Source: an uncultured Blautia sp. (GTDB taxonomy: Bacteria > Bacillota > Clostridia > Lachnospirales > Lachnospiraceae). From it: 7,118 nt of DNA. Below are positions 1-6,435 of this stretch, in pieces; the stretch's first letter is position 1, and every line of letters starts with the position of its first letter. Both the position numbers and the translations under genes were made by a program. The notes under the pieces are model-generated. The model did not search any database, was not told where the DNA came from, and saw only the letters and a program-made list of their open reading frames with translations. Location: contig URYM01000092.1 of the NCBI GenBank assembly GCA_900552095.1, forward strand, positions 1 through 7,118, written 5' to 3'.

Positions 1-26
1 CAGCGTCAGATGTGTATAAGAGACAG
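1..26 (+). other. Nextera/Tn5 sequencing adapter, read-1 side (contamination)
   Basis: Bases 8-26 are the 19-base Tn5 mosaic end AGATGTGTATAAGAGACAG. The preceding CAGCGTC is the 3' part of the Nextera read-1 (i5-side) adapter. This is library-preparation sequence, not genome. It abuts the ABC ATPase fragment at base 27, and any protein predicted across it acquires a false MCIRDR-type peptide. Confidence 0.98.
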
Positions 27-346
27 ATGCCCAGGAGATCTGCACCCGATACGGGCTGATGAGCGAAGGACGTCTGCTGGCTATCGGTTCCCTGACCGAA
101 CTGCGTGCTCAAACCGGTGCCTCTCTAACCGTACAGCTCCGGGCAGAAGCCATACCGGAAGCATTCAAAAAATTCCGGACGGAAGAAAACTGTCTGGAGA
201 TTCCCATCCCTTCAGAAGAGGCCATCCCCGGACTCGTCCGCCAGGCCGTCTCCTGCGGTGCCCAGATCTATCAGGTATCCGCCCGGCAGCCTTCCCTGGA
301 AGATATTTATTTTACTCTCACTGCAAAAGAAAAGGAGAATTCCTGA
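27..346 (+). CDS. ABC transporter ATP-binding protein, C-terminal fragment (5' end missing)
   Basis: This is the last 105 residues of an ABC transporter ATPase, the cytoplasmic subunit that hydrolyses ATP to power the membrane subunit encoded next. The first complete codon is at 29, and the frame reads AQEICTRYGLMSEGRLLAIGS, the usual stretch just after the H-switch in this family (an acidic/C-x-R segment, then a GRLLAIG strand). The tail ends with PSLEDIYFTLT, the conserved ending of DUF4162-type C-terminal regions in drug and sodium exporters. Walker A, the signature motif, Walker B and the H-loop all lie beyond the contig edge. The ATG at 59 is an internal methionine, not a start. The stop TGA at 344-346 is one base before the permease ATG, so the two form a transporter pair. 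The substrate is unknown. Confidence 0.88.
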
Positions 347-347
347 T

Positions 348-1136
348 ATGAACACTCAGATGTATGCACTGATCAAAAAAGATTTCCGCTCCGTCACGGC
401 CAGCCGGAGAATGACGGCAAACCTGTTTCTGGTTCCCCTCATTCTCACCGTGGTTCTTCCCTCTATCTTTCTTCTGGCTCTTCTCATCGCACCGGAAGAA
501 CTCTCTGAGATGGAAAAACTCCTGTCCCTTCTCCCTGCCGCCCGGCAAAGCCAGGATATCAGAAAAACTTTTCTCCGCCTTCTGCTCGATTACCTGCTGC
601 CTGTATTTTTCCTCATTATCCCCATCATGACCTCCACGATCATGGCGGCCTCCTCCTTTGTGGGCGAAAAAGAAAAACATACGCTGGAAACGCTGCTCTA
701 CTGTCCGCTTTCCCTGAAACAGATTTTCCGTTCCAAGGTGGCAGCCTCTTTCCTCCTCAGCATGATCGTCTCCTTCCTCTCTTTCGCTCTCATGGTGCTT
801 GTTCTGGAGACGGAGATTTTTCTGGCTCTGGGTTTTGTTCTTCTTCCTTCTGCCAGCTGGCTCCTCATCCTGTTCCTTGTGGCACCGGCTATTTCGCTGA
901 TCGCCATTACACTGATCGTGCGGGTCTCTGCGAAAGCAGAAAGTTCTGAAGAAGCCCAGCAGAGAGCTGTTTTTCTGCTTCTTCCCATCCTTTTGCTGCT
1001 GGCAGGACAGTTTACCGGCCTTCTCCTCTTAAATGGATGGCTCCTTCTCCTGCTGGGAATTCTCTGTGCCCTTGCCGCCTGGATCCTTCTGAAAAAATGT
1101 ATGGGAAACTTCCAATACGAGAGGCTCTTACTCTAA
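348..1136 (+). CDS. ABC-2 type transporter permease
   Basis: A 262-residue membrane subunit, partner of the ATPase just upstream. About six hydrophobic segments are visible (roughly residues 25-48, 82-103, 130-153, 169-193, 206-228 and 229-248). Between the second and third is GEKEKHTLETLL (106-117), the cytoplasmic coupling motif typical of ABC-2 permeases of the NatB/YhaP kind. The start at 348 is supported by AAAGGAG at 331-337, ten bases upstream, and by leaving only one base after the ATPase stop. A longer frame from 258 would overlap the ATPase by about 90 bases and lacks family similarity in its extra part. Export of a drug, peptide or ion is likely from the family, but nothing here identifies the substrate. 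Its last 9 bases overlap the 3' end of the opposing HAD gene. Confidence 0.88.
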   Translation: MNTQMYALIKKDFRSVTASRRMTANLFLVPLILTVVLPSIFLLALLIAPEELSEMEKLLSLLPAARQSQDIRKTFLRLLLDYLLPVFFLIIPIMTSTIMAASSFVGEKEKHTLETLLYCPLSLKQIFRSKVAASFLLSMIVSFLSFALMVLVLETEIFLALGFVLLPSASWLLILFLVAPAISLIAITLIVRVSAKAESSEEAQQRAVFLLLPILLLLAGQFTGLLLLNGWLLLLLGILCALAAWILLKKCMGNFQYERLLL

Positions 1137-1997
1137 ATCCAGAAGAAGTTTCTCAATTACCTGAGCGACTCCGTCCTCCTCATTCCCCGGGGCAATGTAT
1201 TTCGCCGCCGCTTTGACCCGGGGATCTCCATTTTCCATGGCGACCGTCGCTCCGAAATCCATGGATAGCATGGAATAATCATTTAAGCTGTCCCCGAAGA
1301 CCATCACTTCTTCCATGCGGTAGCCAAGAGATTCTATGTATTCTTTCAAAACCGGCCCTTTCTGGGCTTCCGCCGCTGTAATCTCCACATTGGTGGCAAA
1401 AGAGGAGGCTACCGCCAGCCCCTCATTGGCCTCCAGCTTCCTGTTGATCTTATCCAGCATGGAAATGTCGCTGGAAAAAGCAAACATTTTGTAAACGGGA
1501 ATCTGCTTTTCCTCCAGCTCTTCCATCCTGCTTATGGCTCTTGCAGTTCTTTTAATCCTCTGATAAAGTTCGGACTTCACAATCTCTTCCCGGCTCATAT
1601 CCAGATGGAAAAGTTCGATCTGCCGGAGCAGTCCTTCTTCCACCTCTTCCTCTGTCCCAATCCGGTAATCATACTCCGCTCCGCTGAATAAAATGGAAAT
1701 CGGATACTCCTTCATGACTTCATAAGCTTCCCGGCAGAGCTTTGCTGAAATGGGGCAGCTCTTTATGATCTTCTGATCCGGGGTGCGCACCTCTGCCCCG
1801 CTCCCCACAAGGTAATCGCAGGTCAGATCCAGATCCTTCAGTTCTTCCATCGCGCTCTTAAAGTTTCTTCCTGTTGCGATCATAAAGCGGATGCCCTTCT
1901 CCTGCGCGCGCTTTACCGCCCGCAGTGTTCTGGGACTGACCTTGTGGTCCGGTCCCAGAAGTGTCCCATCCATATCACAGGCAATTACTTTTATCAT
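1128..1997 (-). CDS. Cof-type HAD-superfamily (subfamily IIB) phosphatase
   Basis: A 289-residue soluble hydrolase with the four HAD motifs in order: CDMDGTLL with nucleophile Asp8 and acid/base Asp10; ATGR with Thr42; QKG with Lys213; and VFGDSLND with the Mg-binding Asp236 and Asp240. The roughly 110-residue insert between motifs II and III is the IIB cap. Length and the C-terminal EDGVAQVIEKLL are typical of Cof proteins, which dephosphorylate sugar phosphates, flavin nucleotides or pyridoxal phosphate; the substrate cannot be read from sequence. ATG at 1997 follows the pxpA stop by only 6 bases, with a GGGAGG-like site at 2011-2016 inside the end of pxpA, so it is probably the last gene of the operon and translationally linked to pxpA. 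Whether it takes part in 5-oxoproline metabolism or merely hitch-hikes is unknown. It ends tail to tail with the ABC permease, leaving no room for a separate terminator. Confidence 0.9.
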   Translation of the reverse strand: MIKVIACDMDGTLLGPDHKVSPRTLRAVKRAQEKGIRFMIATGRNFKSAMEELKDLDLTCDYLVGSGAEVRTPDQKIIKSCPISAKLCREAYEVMKEYPISILFSGAEYDYRIGTEEEVEEGLLRQIELFHLDMSREEIVKSELYQRIKRTARAISRMEELEEKQIPVYKMFAFSSDISMLDKINRKLEANEGLAVASSFATNVEITAAEAQKGPVLKEYIESLGYRMEEVMVFGDSLNDYSMLSMDFGATVAMENGDPRVKAAAKYIAPGNEEDGVAQVIEKLLLDLE

Positions 1998-2003
1998 ACA
2001 GAT

Positions 2004-2783
2004 CTACTTTCCTCCCTGAATAAAACTGTCGAGAGGCTGAATCAGAACACCCTCTTCCTGAAGCGCCCGGCGGATTTTTTCCACAAAAGCCAGCGCTTTT
2101 TCGCCGTCTCCGTGAACACAGACAGAGTCTGCCCGGATTGCAATATCCTTTCCGGTGATCGTTTCCACCTTCTGCTCTTTCACCATCCGGATCACTCTGC
2201 GGATGGCTTCCTCCTCGTCGGTGATCATGGCGCCCGGTTTGCGGCGGTTCACCAGAGATCCGTCTTCTTCATAAGCCCGGTCGGCAAATACTTCAAAAGC
2301 CGTGCGCAGTCCCAGTTCTCCGGCTGCACGCACCATCTCCCCGCCGGACAGAGCCAGAACGATCAGATTTCTGTCAAATTCCGCCACTGCCTCACAGATT
2401 GCCCTGGCCAGCTCGTAATCCCGGGCTGCCATATTGTACATAGCTCCGTGGGGCTTCACATGCTGCAGTTTAACTCCCTCCGCCTGACAGAAGGCAGCCA
2501 GGGCTCCCAGCTGATACAGCGTATAGGCTTTGGCCTCAGCCGGGGAAACTGCCATCTCTCTTCTTCCAAATCCCATCAGATCCGGAAATCCCGGATGGGC
2601 TCCCACGCCAATCCCCGCTTTCTTTGCCTCTCTTACCGTTTTCTGCATAACCACCGGATCAGACGCATGATAGCCGCAGGCTACATTCGCCGAAGTTACC
2701 AGCGGAATAATCCGCTCATCCATCCCTATCGTATAGCGGCCGTAGCTTTCTCCCAGATCGCTGTTCAAATCTACTCGAAACAC
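2004..2783 (-). CDS. pxpA: 5-oxoprolinase subunit A (LamB/YcsF family)
   Basis: A 259-residue protein of the LamB/YcsF family, the hydrolase-like subunit that with PxpB and PxpC opens 5-oxoproline to glutamate at the cost of ATP. Family motifs are all present: DLNSDLGESYG (5-15), NVACGYHASDP (33-43), GAHPGFPDLMGFGRREM (61-77), VKPHGAMYN (109-117), FADRAYEEDGSLVNR (166-180) and VCVHGD (221-226). The full family length of about 250 is retained. The start is GTG at 2783: GAGGAGGT at 2791-2798 sits seven bases upstream, and the first residues FRVDLNSDLGE match the usual N-terminus. The gene begins 15 bases after accC and ends 6 bases before the HAD gene. In B. subtilis the homologue ycsF shares an operon with ycsG, kipI and kipA; here accBC lies between it and pxpC. 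Confidence 0.94.
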   Translation of the reverse strand: MFRVDLNSDLGESYGRYTIGMDERIIPLVTSANVACGYHASDPVVMQKTVREAKKAGIGVGAHPGFPDLMGFGRREMAVSPAEAKAYTLYQLGALAAFCQAEGVKLQHVKPHGAMYNMAARDYELARAICEAVAEFDRNLIVLALSGGEMVRAAGELGLRTAFEVFADRAYEEDGSLVNRRKPGAMITDEEEAIRRVIRMVKEQKVETITGKDIAIRADSVCVHGDGEKALAFVEKIRRALQEEGVLIQPLDSFIQGGK

Positions 2784-2790
2784 GAAAGAT

Positions 2791-2798
2791 ACCTCCTC
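2791..2798 (-). promoter_or_regulatory. Strong ribosome binding site fixing the pxpA GTG start
   Basis: On the minus strand GAGGAGGT follows directly after the accC stop codon (TAA at 2801-2799) and ends seven bases before the GTG at 2783. No in-frame ATG lies in this gap, so GTG is the supported start. Confidence 0.8.
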
Positions 2799-4145
2799 TT
2801 ACTTCATATTCATCATACTCTCAATAAATCCTGTATCTGCCTTTCCCTGACAGAAGACCGGATGACGCAGAATCTGATACTGAAAGTTCAGGTTCGTCTC
2901 AACACCCAGGATCAGCATCTCATCCAGAGCGGAACGCATCTTCTGCAGAGCCTCCTCCCGGTTGGGCGCATGCACGATCACTTTCGCGATCATGGAATCA
3001 TACTCGGAAGGAATCTTGTAACCGGTGTAAAGAGCCGTATCTACCCGCACACCGTTCCCTGCCGGCAGGTGCAGATGTTCCACCACCCCGGGACTCGGCA
3101 TAAAGTTTTTCTCAGGAATCTCCGCATTGATCCTGCACTCGATCGCATGTCCCCGCAACCGCACTTCTTCCTGGTCAAACCGGAGTTTTTCTCCCATGGC
3201 CACCCGGATCTGTTCTATGATAAGATCTGTGCCGGTTACCATCTCCGTCACACCGTGCTCTACCTGAATCCGGGTATTCATCTCCATAAAATAAAAATTT
3301 CCTCTGGGATCCACAAGAAATTCGATCGTTCCCGCGTTGGTATAATTCACCGCTTTCGCAGCCAGGATCGCACAGCGGTTCATCTCCTGACGGGTCTCTT
3401 CATCGATCGCCGGTGACGGCGATTCTTCAATCAGCTTCTGATGATTCCGCTGCACCGAACAGTCTCTCTCTCCCAGTGCCACCACGTTTCCGTGCTGATC
3501 TGCCATGATCTGAATCTCCACGTGGCGGGGATTCTCCACAAAGTGCTCAATATACATGGTATCATCGCCGAACGCATTGGCTGATTCTCTCTGCGCCACA
3601 TTAAACTGAAATTCAAATTCATCCTCCGACTGGGCAACCCGCATTCCTTTTCCCCCTCCACCGGAGGAAGCCTTGATCATAACCGGATAACCGATCTGGG
3701 CTGCCAGCGCCTTTCCGATATCCGCACTGTAAACGGGTTCTTTTGTTCCCGGAACCACCGGTACTCCCGCATCCATCATCGTCTTTCTGGCCTGAGATTT
3801 ATTTCCCATCCGGTCGATCACTTCTGCATCCGGCCCGATAAAAGTAATCCCGTTTTCCCTGCACTTTCTCACAAAAGTACTGTTCTCGGACAGGAATCCA
3901 AAACCCGGATGGATCGCATCCGCCCCCATATTCCGGGCAGCAGTTATGATACTGTCCATATTCAGATAACTGTTTCTGGCCGGCCCTTCTCCAATACAGA
4001 TCCTCTGATCCGCCAGCTGTACGTGAAGGCTCTTCTCATCTTCTTTGGAATATACCGCTACGCTGCGGATTCCCATATTCCGGCAGGCCCGGATAATGCG
4101 AACTGCAATCTCACCCCGGTTGGCAATTAAAATTTTGTTGAACAC
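2799..4145 (-). CDS. accC: Biotin carboxylase
   Basis: A 448-residue ATP-grasp enzyme that carboxylates the biotin on the carrier protein using ATP and bicarbonate. From the GTG at 4145 the protein begins MFNKILIANRGEIAVRI, the canonical N-terminus, and residue numbers fall almost exactly on E. coli AccC: Lys116, Lys158, the glycine-rich loop SGGGGKGM (161-168), Glu200, Glu275, Glu288, and EMNTRIQVEH (288-297) carrying Asn290, Arg292 and Glu296, with Arg338 in ECRINAE. All catalytic residues are present. Odd points are HGVTEM where most relatives have HPVTEM, and AEIPEKNF where AEDP is common. An alternative ATG at 4169 would add eight residues and overlap the accB stop as ATGA; I favour GTG because of its ribosome site. 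It is cotranscribed with accB upstream and pxpA downstream. No accA or accD is seen, so the acceptor of the carboxyl group is open. Confidence 0.95.
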   Translation of the reverse strand: MFNKILIANRGEIAVRIIRACRNMGIRSVAVYSKEDEKSLHVQLADQRICIGEGPARNSYLNMDSIITAARNMGADAIHPGFGFLSENSTFVRKCRENGITFIGPDAEVIDRMGNKSQARKTMMDAGVPVVPGTKEPVYSADIGKALAAQIGYPVMIKASSGGGGKGMRVAQSEDEFEFQFNVAQRESANAFGDDTMYIEHFVENPRHVEIQIMADQHGNVVALGERDCSVQRNHQKLIEESPSPAIDEETRQEMNRCAILAAKAVNYTNAGTIEFLVDPRGNFYFMEMNTRIQVEHGVTEMVTGTDLIIEQIRVAMGEKLRFDQEEVRLRGHAIECRINAEIPEKNFMPSPGVVEHLHLPAGNGVRVDTALYTGYKIPSEYDSMIAKVIVHAPNREEALQKMRSALDEMLILGVETNLNFQYQILRHPVFCQGKADTGFIESMMNMK

Positions 4146-4149
4146 AGTT

Positions 4150-4160
4150 CCACCTTCCTT
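4150..4160 (-). promoter_or_regulatory. Ribosome binding site for the accC GTG start
   Basis: The minus strand reads AAGGAAGGTGG, ending four bases before the GTG at 4145; its GGAAGG part ends seven bases before it. The upstream ATG at 4169 has only a weak AAGAAG-like stretch in front of it but overlaps the accB stop as ATGA, so coupled starting there remains possible. Confidence 0.55.
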
Positions 4161-4165
4161 CCCCT

Positions 4166-4606
4166 TCATCCGAGCTTCTTAACCCGGAACAAAGGCTGTC
4201 CGTATTCTACCTTCTGCTCATTGCTCACCAGAACAGCTTCGATCTCACAGTCAAATTCACTCTGTATCTCATTCATCAGTTTCATTGCTTCCATAATGCA
4301 TACAGTCTGTCCGTTTTTCACCACATCGCCCACTTTCACAAAAGCCGGCGCATCCGGTGAGGGCGCGGAGTAGAAGGTTCCCACAATGGGAGACGTAATA
4401 AAGAGTTTGTCATCCTCTTCTTTTTTCTCTTCCTCTGCCGCCTGCTCCATCATCACCGGTGCTACCGGTACGGCTCCCGGAGCTACTACCGGCGGATGAT
4501 CCAGCTTACTCATCGTAATTTTAAGCTCCCCTTCTTTCAGGGTGAACTGTGTCAGAGAAGAATTTTCAATCATCTTTACCAGACTTTCAATTTTTTCCAG
4601 ATCCAT
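4166..4606 (-). CDS. accB: Biotin carboxyl carrier protein
   Basis: A 146-residue carrier that holds biotin and shuttles carboxyl groups between biotin carboxylase and a carboxyltransferase. Residues 1-35 form the AccB-type N-terminal region (MDLEKIESLVKMIENSSL, then FTLKEGELKITMSK). A flexible Pro/Ala/Val-rich then Glu/Lys-rich linker spans about 36-66. The biotinyl domain (67-146) carries EAMKLMNEI with biotin-accepting Lys109, plus TSPIVGTFYSAPSPDAPAFV, the strand with the thumb-like region of AccB proteins. Length is normal for the family. ATG at 4606 is preceded by AAGGAG at 4615-4620, eight bases upstream. It follows pxpC after 52 bases and precedes accC. The N-terminus marks it as acetyl-CoA-carboxylase type, not the short carrier of decarboxylases, yet its neighbours are 5-oxoprolinase genes. 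Its actual partner carboxyltransferase is not proven. Confidence 0.95.
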   Translation of the reverse strand: MDLEKIESLVKMIENSSLTQFTLKEGELKITMSKLDHPPVVAPGAVPVAPVMMEQAAEEEKKEEDDKLFITSPIVGTFYSAPSPDAPAFVKVGDVVKNGQTVCIMEAMKLMNEIQSEFDCEIEAVLVSNEQKVEYGQPLFRVKKLG

Positions 4607-4658
4607 ATCCTTTTCTCCTTTTCTCTCTTTTTATCTTCTGTCTGTCAAAATACCTTTT
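4607..4658 (-). other. Intergenic leader between pxpC and accB
   Basis: A 52-base purine-rich spacer. Read on the minus strand it carries AAAAAAGGTA, TTTTGACAGA, AAGATAAAAAG and then the accB ribosome site. TTGACA at 4648-4643 equals a perfect -35 hexamer, but no reasonable -10 sits 16-18 bases on, so I do not call a promoter. The order AAAAAGGT, TTTTGAC, AAGATAAAA, GGAG also occurs upstream of pxpB, where a hairpin separates the first two elements. Confidence 0.4.
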
Positions 4659-5663
4659 TTACTGAAACAGTTTGGCCAGACGCTTGGCCACCAGACGGCA
4701 CTCCAGCACTTCCCGGCAGGGTTTATGAATCATGCTCCGCATCTCATCCAGCTCCCTTACTTCATCCAGATACAGCTGCTGCGCCTCCTGCACCGTGATC
4801 GCCTCAAAGCGTACCCGGTGATCCGTCTTTCGCTGTACCAGCCTGGGAATATCCACCGACACCACGGTCGCGATTTTAGCATATCCCCCTGTCGTCTGCC
4901 GATCTGACAGAAGAATAATCGGCTTCCCGTGAGAAGGTACCTGCACTGCCCCAAAGGCAATGCCGTCCGAGATAATATCCGCCGTCTCTTTCGGCGCGAT
5001 AAAGGGTCCCTCCAGCCGGCATCCCATCCGGTCAAAATCACTGGTCACCAGATATTCGCTGCCCAGAAAAGTATCGATTCCCTGTCTGCTGAACTTTTTA
5101 TCCTGAGGTCCCATCACCACCCGCAGGGTAACTTCCTCCTCCTCGAAGGTATCTCCCTCCAGTTTCCGGGAGAGGAAGAACGGCAGATATCTTCTCTTGA
5201 TCCGAAATCCGATATAATCATCCTCCTGCAGTTTTCTCCCCTTAAATCCTCCGATGGAGCATTTCATATTCGTAGAACGGCTTCCCATAACCACAGGTAC
5301 GTCCAGATAACTGGAAAATGCAAGATAGCCCCGGCTTCCGGTGCGGGCGCTTCCGAATTTCAGAATATCTCCCTTATTCATATAAATAGCCGTATACATG
5401 GGCGCCGCCTCACCGTTGATCGTAGGCTGAAAGTCTCCGCCTGTAATCGCGATGATCGTCTCCGAAGTGAACTGCAGGGTGGGACCGATCAGGGAAAATT
5501 CAAGAACTGCCTCATTTTCCGGATTATCCAGAAGCAGGTTGGCAATCTTAAAGGAACGGACATCCATTACACCGGACACACTGAATCCCTGACTCTGATA
5601 GCCCGTTCTTCCCAGATCCTGCACCGTTGTCATCATCCCGCTCTTAAGTACGCGAATTCCCAT
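4659..5663 (-). CDS. pxpC: 5-oxoprolinase subunit C (KipA / AHS2, biotin-dependent carboxyltransferase-like)
   Basis: A 334-residue protein of the KipA/AHS2 family, which pairs with PxpB to form the ATP-using half of 5-oxoprolinase. Family motifs are clear: TTVQDLGRTGYQ (12-23), ITGGDF (73-78), GSRSTNMKCSIGGFKGR (127-143), and the C-terminal block SDGIAFGAVQVPSHGKP (232-248) followed by LLSDRQTTGGYAKIATV (251-267). Length matches the usual 310-340. The family is homologous to the second half of the carboxyltransferase region of urea carboxylase, which explains frequent naming as allophanate hydrolase subunit 2 or biotin-dependent carboxyltransferase; there is no amidase domain here. ATG at 5663 follows the pxpB stop by three bases, with AGGAGGT at 5671-5677 inside the end of pxpB, so the two are translationally linked. 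The accB-accC pair follows directly, which fits a link to biotin chemistry but does not show it. Confidence 0.94.
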   Translation of the reverse strand: MGIRVLKSGMMTTVQDLGRTGYQSQGFSVSGVMDVRSFKIANLLLDNPENEAVLEFSLIGPTLQFTSETIIAITGGDFQPTINGEAAPMYTAIYMNKGDILKFGSARTGSRGYLAFSSYLDVPVVMGSRSTNMKCSIGGFKGRKLQEDDYIGFRIKRRYLPFFLSRKLEGDTFEEEEVTLRVVMGPQDKKFSRQGIDTFLGSEYLVTSDFDRMGCRLEGPFIAPKETADIISDGIAFGAVQVPSHGKPIILLSDRQTTGGYAKIATVVSVDIPRLVQRKTDHRVRFEAITVQEAQQLYLDEVRELDEMRSMIHKPCREVLECRLVAKRLAKLFQ

Positions 5664-5666
5664 CTC

Positions 5667-6395
5667 CTACACCTCCTCTTCATGAATAACACAGCGATAT
5701 GTTCCACATTCCTGCGCTTTTTCGATTTCTTTATACTGCGCTTCCTCCACCGGCACAAAGCGGATATAATCTCCCGCCTGATAAAGGATCGGCTCCTCCC
5801 GATCCGGATCATACGTTTTTACCGGAGTCATTCCCAGAAGCTGCCAGCCCCCCGGGGAATCCAGCGGATAGATCCCCGTCTGAGAGCCGCCGATCCCTAC
5901 GCTGCCTGCCCGGATCTTAATTCTGGGATTTGCAAGGCGGGGCGTATGGATCCTCTCATCCAATCCTCCCAGATAGGCAAATCCCGGAAGAAATCCCAGC
6001 ATATAAATCAGATAATCCTGAGATGAATGGATCCGGATCACCTCCTCCGGGGAAAGCCCCGCATTCGCTGCGATCGCCTCCAGGTCCGGCCCGTACTCCC
6101 CTCCGTAACAGACCGGGATCTCCAGGATCCTTCTTCTTTTCTCCTTTGCCGATGCCTCCAGACGCACCAGACAGCTGATTCTCTTTCTGATCTCCTCATA
6201 ACTGATCACCCGGGGATCATAATTGACCAGCAGGGATGTAAATGCCGGTATCAGATCCACCACGCCTTCGATATGCTGCTCTTTCATCAGCTGTACAGTG
6301 GCCGTAATTCTCTGATTGACTTCCGGGGAAATCTCGCTGCCAAACTCCACCAGAAGCGAGGAATCTCCCGCCGTCAGAATTTTAATTTTCTGCAT
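5667..6395 (-). CDS. pxpB: 5-oxoprolinase subunit B (KipI / AHS1)
   Basis: A 242-residue protein of the KipI/AHS1 family, partner of PxpC in 5-oxoproline cleavage. In B. subtilis the homologue KipI also inhibits the sporulation kinase KinA. Visible motifs are GDSSLLVEFG (10-19), IPVCYGGEYGPDLEAIA (93-109), YMLGFLPGFAYLGGL (131-145), TPRL and PRIKIRAGSVGIGGSQTGIY (157-176), then LDSPGGWQLLGMTP (178-191). The last two blocks are the strongest family marks, shared with the first half of the urea carboxylase carboxyltransferase region. Length is typical. ATG at 6395 has AAGGAG at 6404-6409, eight bases upstream. It is the first complete gene of the minus-strand operon, lying 80 bases after the NRAMP-like gene with a terminator-like hairpin between them. 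Confidence 0.94.
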   Translation of the reverse strand: MQKIKILTAGDSSLLVEFGSEISPEVNQRITATVQLMKEQHIEGVVDLIPAFTSLLVNYDPRVISYEEIRKRISCLVRLEASAKEKRRRILEIPVCYGGEYGPDLEAIAANAGLSPEEVIRIHSSQDYLIYMLGFLPGFAYLGGLDERIHTPRLANPRIKIRAGSVGIGGSQTGIYPLDSPGGWQLLGMTPVKTYDPDREEPILYQAGDYIRFVPVEEAQYKEIEKAQECGTYRCVIHEEEV

Positions 6396-6435
6396 CCTTT
6401 TCTCTCCTTCTGCACAAATCTTTTATCTTTTCGTC

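Noticed and set aside
258..347. A longer N-terminus for the ABC permease starting at ATG 258
   Set aside because: It would overlap the ATPase coding sequence by about 90 bases, whereas ATG 348 has a good ribosome site and the normal hydrophilic start before the first helix.
1944..3416. A 490-codon open frame on the plus strand
   Set aside because: It runs antisense across pxpA and half of accC, whose minus-strand proteins match well-known families end to end. The plus-strand translation is rich in His, Arg and Ser and has no recognisable domain.
4643..4648. Perfect TTGACA -35 hexamer upstream of accB (minus strand)
   Set aside because: No TATAAT-like hexamer lies 16-18 bases downstream; that stretch is AAAGAGAGAAAAGG and merges with the ribosome site.
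4929..6026. A 365-codon open frame on the plus strand
   Set aside because: It is antisense to pxpC and the start of pxpB, with no family-like motifs; it is a shadow of the GC-rich third positions of the real genes.
4659..6395. Allophanate hydrolase or urea amidolyase function for the KipI/KipA pair
   Set aside because: Neither protein has the amidase-signature domain of allophanate hydrolase, and the adjacent LamB/YcsF gene points to 5-oxoprolinase. The old subunit names reflect homology to the urea carboxylase part only.
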